This document shows, one piece after another, positions 1 to 9,689 of a DNA stretch of 64,000 bases. The stretch is from Lentibacillus halodurans. Its GTDB lineage: Bacteria; Bacillota; Bacilli; Bacillales; Amphibacillaceae. The stretch covers positions 193,962-257,961 of the forward strand of contig NZ_FOJW01000002.1 in the NCBI RefSeq assembly GCF_900112045.1, in the 5' to 3' direction. The translations under genes and the position numbers were made by a program. Below the pieces are notes generated by a model. It was not told the origin of the DNA, did no database searches, and saw nothing but the letters and a program-made list of their open reading frames with translations. Within the stretch, counting starts at the first letter, position 1. Each line of letters starts with the position of its first letter.

Positions 1-104
1 AGCCTGTCAAATATATGTTTTATATAGTCAAATTCAATCCCTGTATCCATTACTTCCAGATGAGGATAATCATTACTGTGCAGAACCCGGATTGTTTTCT
101 TCAT
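1..104 (-). CDS. 5' end of an unidentified protein (cut by window edge)
   Basis: About 34 codons from an ATG whose complement is at 102-104, running off the left edge. A GGGAG ribosome binding site lies about ten bases upstream. The N-terminus reads MKKTIRVLHSNDYPHLEVMD, a plausible soluble start with no signal peptide. I do not recognise the family from this much sequence. It is divergent from metA. The long intergenic stretch on its 5' side can fold into several hairpins and would be its leader if transcription starts far upstream. Confidence 0.55.
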   Translation of the reverse strand, partial: MKKTIRVLHSNDYPHLEVMDTGIEFDYIKHIFDR

Positions 105-119
105 ATCTCGAACACTCCC

Positions 120-300
120 AGATCATTTTTTCGGTACAACCATCCGAGAAAACTCCCCCCGACTTAGAAACATGAAGTGAAGGGGGCAGATAACGGAAAG
201 TGGAAACACCGCCACTGAAGGAAGATTATCTTATCTGATTACAGGGTACCATGTCACCGTGTTATCGGGAAATGGTTTAGTTCATGTGGTGAAACATCTA
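120..300. other. Intergenic stretch with several potential stem-loops
   Basis: Seen in sequence: a CCCCC/GGGGG stem continued by ACTT/AAGT (155-186), an AGTGG/CCACT hairpin (199-216), and a long-range pairing GATAACGG (189-196) with CCGTGTTATC (257-266). No poly-T follows on either strand. It lies upstream of the metA promoter called at 318-346, so if transcribed it more likely belongs to the minus-strand gene at the left edge. It matches no SAM, T-box or other riboswitch consensus that I could recognise. Confidence 0.35.
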
Positions 301-317
301 AAAATTCTGCAAGATGA

Positions 318-346
318 TTGCTACGAATGAGATTGCGTTCTATAAT
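318..346 (+). promoter_or_regulatory. Probable sigma-A promoter of metA
   Basis: A TTGCTA -35 hexamer (318-323), a 17-base spacer and a perfect TATAAT -10 (341-346) lie just before the metA ribosome binding site. Transcription would start near 352, giving a leader of only about 30 nt. That leaves no room for a SAM riboswitch. Confidence 0.55.
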
Positions 347-384
347 GGAAGAAATATCTGAAGCGAAAAAGGAAGTGGTGTCCG

Positions 385-1293
385 TTGCCAATAAATATAC
401 CAAAACAATTGCCTGCCAGTGGTGTACTGAAGCAGGAGAAAATTTTTGTCATGGATGAGGATAAAGCCCGAACGCAGGATATTCGTCCGCTAAATATATT
501 AATCTTGAATTTGATGCCTGAAAAAGAACGAACGGAATTGCAGCTATTGCGGTTATTGGGAAACACGCCGCTACAGGTCAATATCACCTTTCTCAGGACT
601 GCAACACACCTGCCGACACACGTAAGCCGGCATCATCTGGAAAATTTTTATAAAACATTTTCAGAGATTCAGAGTCGCCGGTTTGACGGGCTGATCATCA
701 CGGGTGCGCCAGTTGAACAGATGGCATTCCAGGACGTGACCTATTGGGATGAACTGACGGACATTATGGATTGGTCTGAAACGAATGTAACCTCGACTTT
801 ACATATATGCTGGGGTGCCCAGGCACGTTTATATCACCATTACGGTATTGAAAAATTTGAAATGCATAGGAAGTGCTTTGGCATTTATGAACATCAAATT
901 TCCGATCATACCATCAAACTCGTGCGCGGTTTTGACGACATTTTCCATGCCCCGCATTCCAGGTATACAAATGTATCCAGGGAAGCGATTGAAGAAAATC
1001 CGAATCTGACTCTGCTGTCTGTTTCTGAACAAGGTGCACCGTTTATTATCATGTCCAACGATGCTAAAAATATTATGATTACCGGACATCTGGAGTATGA
1101 TGCAACAACGCTTGCCGAGGAATATGAACGGGATCACAGCAAGGGATTGGATACGGATATACCGGAGAACTATTTTCCGGGTGATGATGTCCATGCACAG
1201 CCGCCGCACAAATGGCGTTCACACAGTCACTTGCTGTTCTCGAACTGGCTCAACTATTACGTTTATCAGGAAACGCCGTTTGAGTGGGAATAG
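385..1293 (+). CDS. metA: Homoserine O-acyltransferase MetA
   Basis: 302 residues, full length for the family. MetA transfers an acetyl or succinyl group to homoserine, the first committed step of methionine synthesis in the cytoplasm. The N-terminus [11 protein letters not shown], the nucleophile region HICWGAQA near residue 142, and the late GHLEYD and [11 protein letters not shown] motifs are typical. The start is TTG with GGAAGTG about eight bases upstream. Bacillus-type members mostly use acetyl-CoA despite frequent succinyltransferase labels; I infer acetyl-CoA here but the sequence alone does not settle it. No S-box riboswitch was recognised upstream, unlike many Bacillus methionine genes. 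Confidence 0.95.
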   Translation: MPINIPKQLPASGVLKQEKIFVMDEDKARTQDIRPLNILILNLMPEKERTELQLLRLLGNTPLQVNITFLRTATHLPTHVSRHHLENFYKTFSEIQSRRFDGLIITGAPVEQMAFQDVTYWDELTDIMDWSETNVTSTLHICWGAQARLYHHYGIEKFEMHRKCFGIYEHQISDHTIKLVRGFDDIFHAPHSRYTNVSREAIEENPNLTLLSVSEQGAPFIIMSNDAKNIMITGHLEYDATTLAEEYERDHSKGLDTDIPENYFPGDDVHAQPPHKWRSHSHLLFSNWLNYYVYQETPFEWE

Positions 1294-1400
1294 ACACAAG
1301 TATGTGCTGTATGCCTTAGATCATAAGGGCTGCAGCTTTTTTAATCCAGTGGTGATGCGGATATGAATCTGCTGGCATAAGGAAGAATAGCAGCGGCATA

Positions 1401-1536
1401 GGAAATATCAGCAGGAAGAATGAGAGGAATCAACAGAAGAGGGGAAATATCGACAGAAAAACGAAAGGAATCAACGGAGGAGGGGGGGATCGACAGAATA
1501 ATAGAGGATATCTGCAGAACGGAGGAAATATCAGGA
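1401..1536 (+). repeat. Degenerate ~20-bp purine-rich tandem repeat
   Basis: Seven imperfect units begin near 1401, 1426, 1443, 1467, 1487, 1506 and 1524, spaced 17-25 bases apart. Their shared core is roughly GGAAATATCRRCAGAA (for example GGAATCAACAGAA and GGATCGACAGAA). The plus strand is almost all A and G apart from the ATC and CAG elements. The array lies between metA and sbcD. Overlapping short ORFs are unlikely to be genes. No terminator or clear promoter was seen inside it. Confidence 0.7.
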
Positions 1537-1628
1537 AACAAATTAATCCAAACCAGTCATCCTTACATGAAAATATCATGTTATATTATAATAGACAGAT
1601 AGAATCGGTCGTGAAAGGGGAGAGGATC

Positions 1629-2816
1629 ATGAAGTTTTTTCATACCGCAGACTGGCATTTGGGCAAACTCGTTCAGGGCGTGTACATGACAGAGGATCAG
1701 CGTTATGTACTGGAACAATTCATAAAGGCGATAGAGGAAGAAAAGCCTGATGCAGTCATTATTGCAGGAGATTTGTACGATCGGGCTGTGCCGCCGACAG
1801 AAGCTGTGCACCTGCTGGATGAAGTGCTGGAGACGATTGTTTTGAAGCTGAATACGCCTGTGCTGGCAGTTGCGGGGAATCATGACAGTCCGAGCCGCCT
1901 GAACTTTGGCAGCAGGATCATGAAGCAGAACGGTTTTCATATCACCGGGAATTTCACCGGCAATCGGGAGCCTGTAATCCTTCATGATACGCATGGCGAA
2001 GTGCATTTCCATTTGGTGCCATACTGTGATCCGAGCGTTGTCCGTACAACATTGGAAGATGAATCGATCCGTACCCATAATGATGCTGCACGGAAAATCA
2101 CTGAAAACATTCAACAGCATATGGATCCGTGTGCACGTCATGTTTACATAGGACATGCCTTTGTGACCCCGTTTGGCGAAGAAGAAGAGAATACAAGTGA
2201 ATCGGAACGTCCGCTTTCAATCGGGGGAACGGAGTATGTTGATGCGCACCATTTTTCACCGTTCCATTATACAGCTCTTGGTCACCTCCATCAGGCACAT
2301 TATGTACTTACAGAAAACATCCGCTATTCAGGCTCCATTTTAAAATATTCCATTTCAGAAGCGCATCATGCGAAAGGATTCCATGTTGTTGAGATAGATG
2401 CTGATGGAAACGTCACAGTTGAAAAACGCGCACTTACACCAAGACGAGACATCCGACGTGTAGAGGAAACATTGGAGAATTTGCTTCACCAGCCGGTTAA
2501 TGATGACTATGTGTTTGTACGTCTATTGGATGAGACACCTGTTCTTTCACCGATGGAACGGATCCGATCGGTTTATCCCAATGCAATGCATGTGGAACGC
2601 GGAAATGCCATGTTACCGACTGAGCATGCTGAATTCAGCAACCGGAAGAGCCGAAGTGAAATGAGTGATCTGGATCTTTTCAAAGCCTTTTATAAAGAAG
2701 TGAAAGGCCATGATGCATCAGAGGATACGGAAACGATTTTTAAAGAAGTATTTGAGGAACTTTTAAAAGAAGAAAATGAAACGAACACAAAACGAAAAGA
2801 AACGATAGTGAACTAG
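1629..2816 (+). CDS. sbcD: Exonuclease SbcCD subunit D
   Basis: 395 residues. SbcD is the Mre11-type metallophosphoesterase nuclease that with SbcC cuts hairpin and blocked DNA ends during replication and repair. The five phosphoesterase motifs are visible in order: HTADWHLGK at the N-terminus, GDLYDR, GNHDSPS, GHAFV and GHLHQ. The ATG at 1629 is preferred over an upstream in-frame start at 1578 because AAAGGGGAGAGG sits immediately before it and the family begins with MKFFHTADWH. sbcC follows 21 bases downstream, so the two form an operon. A capping domain fills the C-terminal third. Confidence 0.96.
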   Translation: MKFFHTADWHLGKLVQGVYMTEDQRYVLEQFIKAIEEEKPDAVIIAGDLYDRAVPPTEAVHLLDEVLETIVLKLNTPVLAVAGNHDSPSRLNFGSRIMKQNGFHITGNFTGNREPVILHDTHGEVHFHLVPYCDPSVVRTTLEDESIRTHNDAARKITENIQQHMDPCARHVYIGHAFVTPFGEEEENTSESERPLSIGGTEYVDAHHFSPFHYTALGHLHQAHYVLTENIRYSGSILKYSISEAHHAKGFHVVEIDADGNVTVEKRALTPRRDIRRVEETLENLLHQPVNDDYVFVRLLDETPVLSPMERIRSVYPNAMHVERGNAMLPTEHAEFSNRKSRSEMSDLDLFKAFYKEVKGHDASEDTETIFKEVFEELLKEENETNTKRKETIVN

Positions 2817-2837
2817 AACGGAGAGGGGGGATATACG

Positions 2838-5800
2838 TTGAGACCATTGAAGTTGACCATGACAGCATTCGGGCCGTATAAGCGTACCGAGACGATTGAT
2901 TTTAACGAGCTCGATCAGTACAATCTATTCGTCATATCAGGGAATACCGGATCAGGCAAGACAACGATTTTTGATGGCATCTGTTTTGCCTTGTACGGCA
3001 GTGCCAGCGGAACGGACCGGGAAGATAACCGGATGCTGCGCAGTGATTTTGCCGCGGATGATACGCATACAGCCATCGAACTGGAATTTGAAATCAATGA
3101 CAGACACTATCGTATTCTACGGCAGCCGGGACATGTAAAAAAGGGAAACAAGTCCAAGACCGGTGAGCGTTATGAGTTTTATGAAAAAATGGATGGCAGG
3201 GAAGTTCCGTGTGTGGACCGGCAAATTGTTTCTGAAATTGATAAAAAAGTTGAAGAGATTATCGGCCTGACGCAAGATCAGTTTAAGCAGATTGTCATGC
3301 TGCCGCAGGGTGAATTCCGTAAACTATTGACATCACAAACGGAAAATAAAGAAGCCATTTTGCGCAGACTGTTCAAAACAGAAAGCTATAACCAGATCAA
3401 TCTGCTCCTCCGGGACAGAAAAAACCGTGTTGATCAAACCTTTAAACAGGCACAGCAGATGCTGGATCATTATATTCAAAGCATCTATACCGCATTGCCG
3501 GAGCGGAAAGAGTCTGAACTGTTCAATCTACTTTCTGACGAATTCTATAATATCAATCAAATCGCTTCTTGCCTTGATGCAGAAATAGCGTATTATACAG
3601 AGCAAATTTCGATCGACGAGCAAAAATATCAGGATGCCTATCAAAAACATGACAGAAAGCAAACTGAGCTGCATCAGGCAAAAGCGTTGAATGACCAGTT
3701 TGCCGATTTGGACAAAAAACGGAATGACCTTGAAGAACTAAAAAAACAGGTGCCAGCGTACACTGAAAAAGAAAAGCACCTGGAAGACGCCGAGCAGGCC
3801 AGTCATCTGGAAATTTATGAAAAACAGACTGCTGACTGGAAACAGGATGAAAAAATAAAGACCGAATTTTTACACCAAGCGAAAAGCACCGACGAAGATG
3901 CCAAAAGGAAGCTTGAACAGGCCGAATATGTCTACCGGCAGGAAGAACATAAAAAAAGTGAACGGGAAGAAGCAGGCAGACAGCTGGAGAGGTTAAAAGG
4001 ATATTTACCGACTGTGAAGGAATTGGATCAGCGGAAAAATGATCTGGAAACACTTGCGCAAAAAGGTAAAAAGGCTGCCGAAGATTTGCAAAACGTGAAA
4101 AAAGACCTTCAGAAAAAAACGGAGGAGACTGAAGCATATGATAAGAAAATAACCGAAATTGATCAAGCTGTCACCCAACTGCCTGAAAAACAGCAGGCGC
4201 GAACGAATATGCAGGAACAGTATAAGGCTGTAAATGCTTATTTGAACCTTCAGACAAAGTATTCCTCCCTAAAGCAGGATGTTGAACGAAAAGAAACATC
4301 TTTTTTGACCGTACAAAAGGCATACAGAGAAAAGGAACATATCTGGCTGAATAATCAGGCTGTCATTCTCGCCGATCACTTGCATGATGGGGAAGCTTGT
4401 CCTGTTTGCGGAAGCAACGAACATCCTCATAAAGCAAATAATCAGGGAGAAGTAATATCACGCAGCGAGCTCACTTCTCTGAAAAAAGAACTGGATAATA
4501 AAGAGAAGCTATACAGGGAAGCTGCTGCTGAAGTGAAATCGAAAGCCAAAGAGTTAACGGAAAAGGAACAGGAACTTGTCGATAACGGGATTAAGAAGGG
4601 TGATGCAGCATCCCTCAAGGAACACTTGCTGCAAAAAGGAACAAAACTAAAGCGTGAAGTGGAATTTCTGGAAAAACAGCGTGAGGAACTGAAACAATAT
4701 AAAGCGGATCACAAAAAAGCAAAAGAAGAACAGAAGCGCTTGGAAACCAAAAAAGAACAGCTGGATAAAACTTATCAGGATCTTCAGTCTGACTATCGGG
4801 CGGCCAGCGAAGTCTATAAAGAAAAATTGCGAACCATCCCGGAAGACGTACAAACAGTTGCGGCGTTGGAAAAGCAAATCGAATCGATCGAGCTGCACAA
4901 AACAAAGCTCGAAAAAGCCTGGGATGATGCACAGCAGCAGCTAAATCAGGCAAAAGAATTGAGCACCAAGGCTGGTGCTGACCTCAAACATGCCCAAAAG
5001 CAGCTGAACGAAACGAAGGAAAAACGCACGAAAGCCGAGCAGCAATTTCAGCAAGCATTATCTGAAGCAAAGTTCGAAACAGAAGAGGCCTATCATACAG
5101 CAAAAATGCCTGCAGCAGAACGGCAGAAGTGGAAGGATACGATTCGTCGGTTTAACGAAAATCTGTCCGCCAAAAAACAGCAAGTAAATGACCTCTCCGA
5201 AATACTCAAGCATAAAGAGCGTGTTAATTTGTCCCGATTGCAGGAAGAATTGGAAATGCTGAAGCAAGCCTATGAACAGGCATATAAAGCATTAAATCAG
5301 TCTAAAGATTACAAACATCAGGCTTCCAATATCAGAGGAAATCTCATGCAAGCCCATGAACAAGTCGCCGATCGGGAAAAAGAACTGGCAGCCATTACGG
5401 ATTTATACGATGTTTTACGTGGCCAAAACAATCAAAAAATTTCTTTTGAACGATACCTGCAGATCGAATATTTGGAGCGGATTATTGAAGCGGCAAATGG
5501 GCGCCTTAAACGTTTGTCTAATGGGCAGTTTTATCTGATGCGAAGTGAACGTCAGGAGTCCCACGGCAGACAAAGCGGTCTTGCACTTGATGTATATGAC
5601 GCCTACACAGGGCAGACGCGCGATGTCAAAACATTGTCAGGGGGGGAAAAATTTAATGCATCACTATGTCTTGCATTAGGCATGTCCGATGTGATCCAGA
5701 GCTTTCAGGGCAACATCTCGATGGATACGATGTTCATCGATGAAGGCTTTGGAACTTTAGACGAAGAGTCCTTGAATAAAGCCATTGATACACTTATTGA

Positions 5801-5930
5801 TTTGCAGCAGTCAGGCAGGATGATCGGTGTAATCTCGCACGTACAGGACCTCAAAACGATGTTCCCGGCAAGATTGGATGTTATCAAAACGAAAGAAGGA
5901 CACAGCAGGACACAATTTCAGGTGAAGTGA
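2838..5930 (+). CDS. sbcC: Exonuclease SbcCD subunit C (SMC-like ATPase)
   Basis: 1,030 residues, the Rad50-like partner of SbcD. Walker A GNTGSGKT is at residues 35-42. Two long charged coiled coils flank a zinc hook with the CPVC motif at 521-524. The ABC signature LSGGEK is at about 933-938 and Walker B (MFIDEGFGTLDEES) starts at 965. The head domains assemble from both ends of the chain while the coils project the hook that pairs two complexes. The start codon is TTG, preceded by GGAGAGGGGGG. Every hallmark motif is intact, so the nuclease complex should be functional. Confidence 0.96.
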   Translation: MRPLKLTMTAFGPYKRTETIDFNELDQYNLFVISGNTGSGKTTIFDGICFALYGSASGTDREDNRMLRSDFAADDTHTAIELEFEINDRHYRILRQPGHVKKGNKSKTGERYEFYEKMDGREVPCVDRQIVSEIDKKVEEIIGLTQDQFKQIVMLPQGEFRKLLTSQTENKEAILRRLFKTESYNQINLLLRDRKNRVDQTFKQAQQMLDHYIQSIYTALPERKESELFNLLSDEFYNINQIASCLDAEIAYYTEQISIDEQKYQDAYQKHDRKQTELHQAKALNDQFADLDKKRNDLEELKKQVPAYTEKEKHLEDAEQASHLEIYEKQTADWKQDEKIKTEFLHQAKSTDEDAKRKLEQAEYVYRQEEHKKSEREEAGRQLERLKGYLPTVKELDQRKNDLETLAQKGKKAAEDLQNVKKDLQKKTEETEAYDKKITEIDQAVTQLPEKQQARTNMQEQYKAVNAYLNLQTKYSSLKQDVERKETSFLTVQKAYREKEHIWLNNQAVILADHLHDGEACPVCGSNEHPHKANNQGEVISRSELTSLKKELDNKEKLYREAAAEVKSKAKELTEKEQELVDNGIKKGDAASLKEHLLQKGTKLKREVEFLEKQREELKQYKADHKKAKEEQKRLETKKEQLDKTYQDLQSDYRAASEVYKEKLRTIPEDVQTVAALEKQIESIELHKTKLEKAWDDAQQQLNQAKELSTKAGADLKHAQKQLNETKEKRTKAEQQFQQALSEAKFETEEAYHTAKMPAAERQKWKDTIRRFNENLSAKKQQVNDLSEILKHKERVNLSRLQEELEMLKQAYEQAYKALNQSKDYKHQASNIRGNLMQAHEQVADREKELAAITDLYDVLRGQNNQKISFERYLQIEYLERIIEAANGRLKRLSNGQFYLMRSERQESHGRQSGLALDVYDAYTGQTRDVKTLSGGEKFNASLCLALGMSDVIQSFQGNISMDTMFIDEGFGTLDEESLNKAIDTLIDLQQSGRMIGVISHVQDLKTMFPARLDVIKTKEGHSRTQFQVK

Positions 5931-6057
5931 AGAAGAAAATGAGCTCGGCCTGGAACAGGTGATAGCTTATATTTGACACAATAGTTCCAAACATTCTTTA
6001 AGGGGCCTTCTACCCGATGAAGGCTGATGGCTAGTCTTTTATTTATGATGACATGGA

Positions 6058-6100
6058 TAAAAAAACAGAAAGAACCGCAAACGTTTAAACATTTGCGGTT
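6058..6100 (-). terminator. Rho-independent terminator, minus strand
   Basis: A perfect 9-bp stem, AACCGCAAA (6073-6081) and TTTGCGGTT (6092-6100), is followed on the minus strand by a T-rich tail (complement of 6058-6072). It probably ends transcription of the protease gene at 6305-9394. Plus-strand read-through from sbcC meets the same hairpin without a T tract. Confidence 0.65.
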
Positions 6101-6220
6101 CACGATGATGTATTTGATAGGCGATTTTGATACATCTCGAGATTCTTCGTGCATGGTTTAGCCCAAGCATTCCCTGAATTTCAGATTTTGTCATCAAAAA
6201 CCCCCAGTGTTCAGAGGTGA

Positions 6221-6252
6221 CCCAAAATTCGATTTTTACTCGAACTTTTGGG
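6221..6252. repeat. Inverted repeat between sbcC and the protease gene
   Basis: CCCAAAATTCGA and TCGAACTTTTGGG pair with one bulged base around a 7-base loop. No T tract follows on either strand, so it is not an obvious terminator. It lies inside an open minus-strand frame of 76 codons that I do not consider a gene. Confidence 0.45.
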
Positions 6253-6304
6253 CTGCAGTACACGCTCACGATAAGAACACCGGGGATTACATGAAGTTAT
6301 TCAG

Positions 6305-9300
6305 TTAGTTGTTCTTTGGCCCTTTGCCATTGTTTCCGTTATTCCCTTGGTTGCCTTTGAATTTCCCTTTTGCTTTACCTTGTGGTCCCATCACAACATC
6401 CTCTGTTACATTACCAACACTGTCGGTAGCTGTAACGGTTACAACTTGACTAGGGTGAATGCCTTCTAGTTCAAGTTCGTTTTCATCCGTTACAATGATT
6501 GGTTCATTATGATCAATTTGAACTTCCCATTCGTCAATTCCATTAGCATCGGATACTGCCAGCGATACTTCACGTTGACCGCGGTTTATGTCCGCCTCTA
6601 CTTCCGGTCCGGCGGTATCCAAGGAGATTGGAAGTTCAATAGATTGCTGCTCTGCACCATCAAAGTCAATGACTGCTTCAGCCTGCAGGAAGTATTGACC
6701 ATCCGGGGCAGATTCTCCATTAATAGTTCCATCCCATGTTCGCTCCGGATCAAGGGAGTAAGCTGGGGCAAGACCGCTATCATAATAGTTTTTCCGTACG
6801 TAGCTTTCTTCTGTTAATGTTTCGACTACATTTCCGTCAGCATCTAATACATTAAAGTTAACCGACTCAGCATTTCTTAGGAAAGAAACAACCAGCAATG
6901 CATCATCCAGCTCGCCATCACCATTCGGGGAGATGACAGCCTTTTCTTCAAAGAACCCATAGTTTTCATCGCCGAGATCTGTCGCAATACCAGTCATGTC
7001 ATAGTAAGAATTTTCATCCGCTGTATCAAAGATAGGGGCCTCATCCCATTCACCTTTGAAACCGGCATATGGAACAGTCAGTGTTGGATGAACATCAGTT
7101 GGATCTGTTAAGGTTACAAAACCTTCCAGCCAATAGCCATTGGTAAAAATAGCATTCAAGTCTCCATTCCAATCATTGACATCAATGGTTACGTCAAATG
7201 TCACGGTACCATTTGCAGGCACCTCTACCGTATTATCAACAGTTGCTGCATCATCCAGTTCCGTTGCCGGGAATAAGTTTGGTGCAGTTACTAAAACGCC
7301 TCCACCATCGACCGGTGAATCTGTCTGTGCATTCGCTTCTACTTCATACGTGACAGCTTCATCTGTGAAGTTTTCAGCCGTTAATTCAAAACTGACGACA
7401 TCTTCTGTTATTTCTTTCAATGCGACCTTTGCTTCACCTGTCTCGGATTCTGTAACCATTACAGGTGTTGACAATGCGGCATGCAATTGCATCATTCCGG
7501 AACCTTGACGGCGAGGAGAGACGGGTGCACCTTCAAAGTCGACCGTTTTGCCAGTGTTCATCATTATATTTTTGGCCAGATTGACACGATCAGCACCTTC
7601 ATAGTCGAATTCCTGATCAATACGTTCGAGTACTAATGCACCACCGCCTGAAATATGTGGAGCAGCCATTGATGTGCCACTTTTAATGCCATACTCACCA
7701 TTATTTAACGTCGAATATATTTGCCCGCCTGGTGCTGTGATTTCCGGTTTAAAATCGAGGTTTGGTGTTAATCCCCAAGATGAGAAATCACTCATTTGTT
7801 CTGCATCCGGATTTACAATCGATGTTGTTTCACCATGAAAGGACACGCTCACATCCTGGCCGTCAGCAATCGCCTCCGCAAGCAGATCCCCATCTGATTT
7901 TGATAAGAACAGCTGCGGGATCACAACTTCTGGATCAGATGCCATATGGACCATGCCATCTTCATTGTTATAAACAAAAATGCCAGCTGCCCCTGCGTCC
8001 TGTGCATTCAACGCCTTCGTAACAAAGTCTAATTCTCCGCGCTTAACCAGAGCAAATTTTCCTTCAACATCTTTTCCTTCATAATTTTCCGGATAACCAA
8101 GACCTGCTTCTACTAATTCGATGGCACTTCCATCAGTTGGCGGGTCCGCCTGGCTGGCTGATAAGTAACCGGTACTTCCTGTTTCACCATCAACACTGTA
8201 TTCGAGTGCATCCACTGTCATCAGGTCATTTTCAAAAGATGCAACTTGCAGCGAGTCATCAGCAACACCTGGTGAACCGGCCACACCATAATCAGGATTG
8301 GAAGCATATGGATAGAAATATCCATCACCAAACATGGCAGAATTACCGGCAGAAATAGACATTAATACACCATTATCAACGGCTCTTGTTACTGCCTGCT
8401 GCTCCGGTGACTCATCGTCTACAAAACCGGCAGTAGAACCCAAGCTCATATTCAACACGTCGGCATCCAGTTTAATTGCATCATCAATTGCCTTTATGTA
8501 GACATCACCATAAGTTGACTGGAATTCCGGATCATTGCCGAAGACTTTCAAATTCAACAGTTGTGCTTTCGGAGCAACACCGAGGATTCCACCATTGTCT
8601 TTATCTCCATTTGCACCAACTGAACCTGCTACATGTGTCCCGTGGGAAGATGCACCTGGGAAATCATCGGTATATTCATGGTTCTCATCCATGTAGTTAT
8701 AGCCATATGGAACTTTGTCCGTGTAATAACGGCCTGGCAGCTCTTCTTCTTCAATGGTTCCATTAACATAGTCTTCCGTTAATTTAACGCTCGAGCTGTC
8801 AGAAAGCACCATATCCTGGTGTTCATGATCAATACCTGTATCGATGACACCGACGACCATACCTTCTCCTTTGAAATCATAGTCACGCCATGCCTGCTGT
8901 GCTTCGACCAATTCCTTGCTGTGCGCCATGTCAGGCTCAGCAATCGGACGTTCATATTCATTGGCAATATAAACCTCTTTAACATTAGGAATGTCTTTAA
9001 TAGATTCGAAATCTTTGTATGGCACTTTCACACTAAACCCATTGACAACAGTGTCAAATTCCTGCAACGCTTTTGCATTGACATTTTTGCCTTTCATAGT
9101 GTCTTTAACAGCTTTTTTCTTTGCCTTTGCTTCATTTATAAATTGTTTTTTCTCAGTGACGCTTAAGTTACCAAACTTAATCCCTTTCTTCGTTGCTTTC
9201 TCAATCGGCGCTTCTCCATCGATTTCAACGATTGCACGTACCTCTTTTTCCGGATCAATGGTCGGCTCCAGATTTTCCGGTGTCAGATTTTCTCTTTGAA

Positions 9301-9394
9301 GATCCCTCTTCTGTACTAGATCACCCGACGCAAATGCAACTTGACTAAATGCCATTAAAAAAATTATAAGTAATACACCAATACGTTTTAGCAT
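6305..9394 (-). CDS. Secreted subtilisin-like serine protease, Vpr type
   Basis: 1,029 residues. A signal peptide (roughly residues 1-22, ending VAFAS) is followed by an I9-type propeptide and a peptidase S8 domain. The catalytic triad is Asp185 (VIDTGID), His251 (SHGTHVAG) and Ser575 (SGTSMAAPH). The wide gap between His and Ser holds a PA domain (FALVKRGELDF, AGAAGIFVYNNEDG), as in B. subtilis Vpr. The C-terminal part carries an Ig/FlgD-like segment (ISPNGDGELDD) and ends in a Gly/Asn/Lys-rich tail. It should act outside the cell in peptide scavenging or protein processing. The ATG is preceded by AAGGGGGAAG. It is transcribed opposite to sbcDC and divergently from yugN. Confidence 0.9.
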   Translation of the reverse strand: MLKRIGVLLIIFLMAFSQVAFASGDLVQKRDLQRENLTPENLEPTIDPEKEVRAIVEIDGEAPIEKATKKGIKFGNLSVTEKKQFINEAKAKKKAVKDTMKGKNVNAKALQEFDTVVNGFSVKVPYKDFESIKDIPNVKEVYIANEYERPIAEPDMAHSKELVEAQQAWRDYDFKGEGMVVGVIDTGIDHEHQDMVLSDSSSVKLTEDYVNGTIEEEELPGRYYTDKVPYGYNYMDENHEYTDDFPGASSHGTHVAGSVGANGDKDNGGILGVAPKAQLLNLKVFGNDPEFQSTYGDVYIKAIDDAIKLDADVLNMSLGSTAGFVDDESPEQQAVTRAVDNGVLMSISAGNSAMFGDGYFYPYASNPDYGVAGSPGVADDSLQVASFENDLMTVDALEYSVDGETGSTGYLSASQADPPTDGSAIELVEAGLGYPENYEGKDVEGKFALVKRGELDFVTKALNAQDAGAAGIFVYNNEDGMVHMASDPEVVIPQLFLSKSDGDLLAEAIADGQDVSVSFHGETTSIVNPDAEQMSDFSSWGLTPNLDFKPEITAPGGQIYSTLNNGEYGIKSGTSMAAPHISGGGALVLERIDQEFDYEGADRVNLAKNIMMNTGKTVDFEGAPVSPRRQGSGMMQLHAALSTPVMVTESETGEAKVALKEITEDVVSFELTAENFTDEAVTYEVEANAQTDSPVDGGGVLVTAPNLFPATELDDAATVDNTVEVPANGTVTFDVTIDVNDWNGDLNAIFTNGYWLEGFVTLTDPTDVHPTLTVPYAGFKGEWDEAPIFDTADENSYYDMTGIATDLGDENYGFFEEKAVISPNGDGELDDALLVVSFLRNAESVNFNVLDADGNVVETLTEESYVRKNYYDSGLAPAYSLDPERTWDGTINGESAPDGQYFLQAEAVIDFDGAEQQSIELPISLDTAGPEVEADINRGQREVSLAVSDANGIDEWEVQIDHNEPIIVTDENELELEGIHPSQVVTVTATDSVGNVTEDVVMGPQGKAKGKFKGNQGNNGNNGKGPKNN

Positions 9395-9689
9395 GTACTT
9401 CCCCCTTATCTTTGTTTTGATCAGTAACTTTTTTCTGTCCGCTCCTTTCTATCAATTCTATTAAAATTATATGACCAATCAATACTTATGATAGATAATT
9501 GCAAAAATTTACACAAGGGTAAAAAGTAATAGGCTTAAATACTTAATTACAATATTTTAACAAAGTATTCTGACATAATTAAGAGGGTTCAAAAAATTAT
9601 CCAGATGAGGCATGTGCTAAAAAGGTATTTTAATTCATGTTTGGTTAAAACTAATATTTAACAAATTTAATTCAAGGAGTGAAAACTGA

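Noticed and set aside
131-151. Possible T-box-like motif on the minus strand (GGATGGTTGTACCG)
   Set aside because: It deviates from the T-box core AGGGTGGTACCGCG and no specifier-loop or AG-bulge region could be identified.
1310-1340. Terminator after metA (GGGCTGCAGC followed by T run)
   Set aside because: The stem is short and relies on wobble pairs around a 4-base loop; too weak to call with confidence.
6039-6269. 76-codon minus-strand ORF between sbcC and the protease gene
   Set aside because: It spans an inverted repeat and the terminator hairpin, has no ribosome binding site, and resembles no protein I know.
7140-7508. Plus-strand ORFs within the protease gene
   Set aside because: They are antisense shadows of a protein with an intact signal peptide and catalytic triad, and lack ribosome binding sites.
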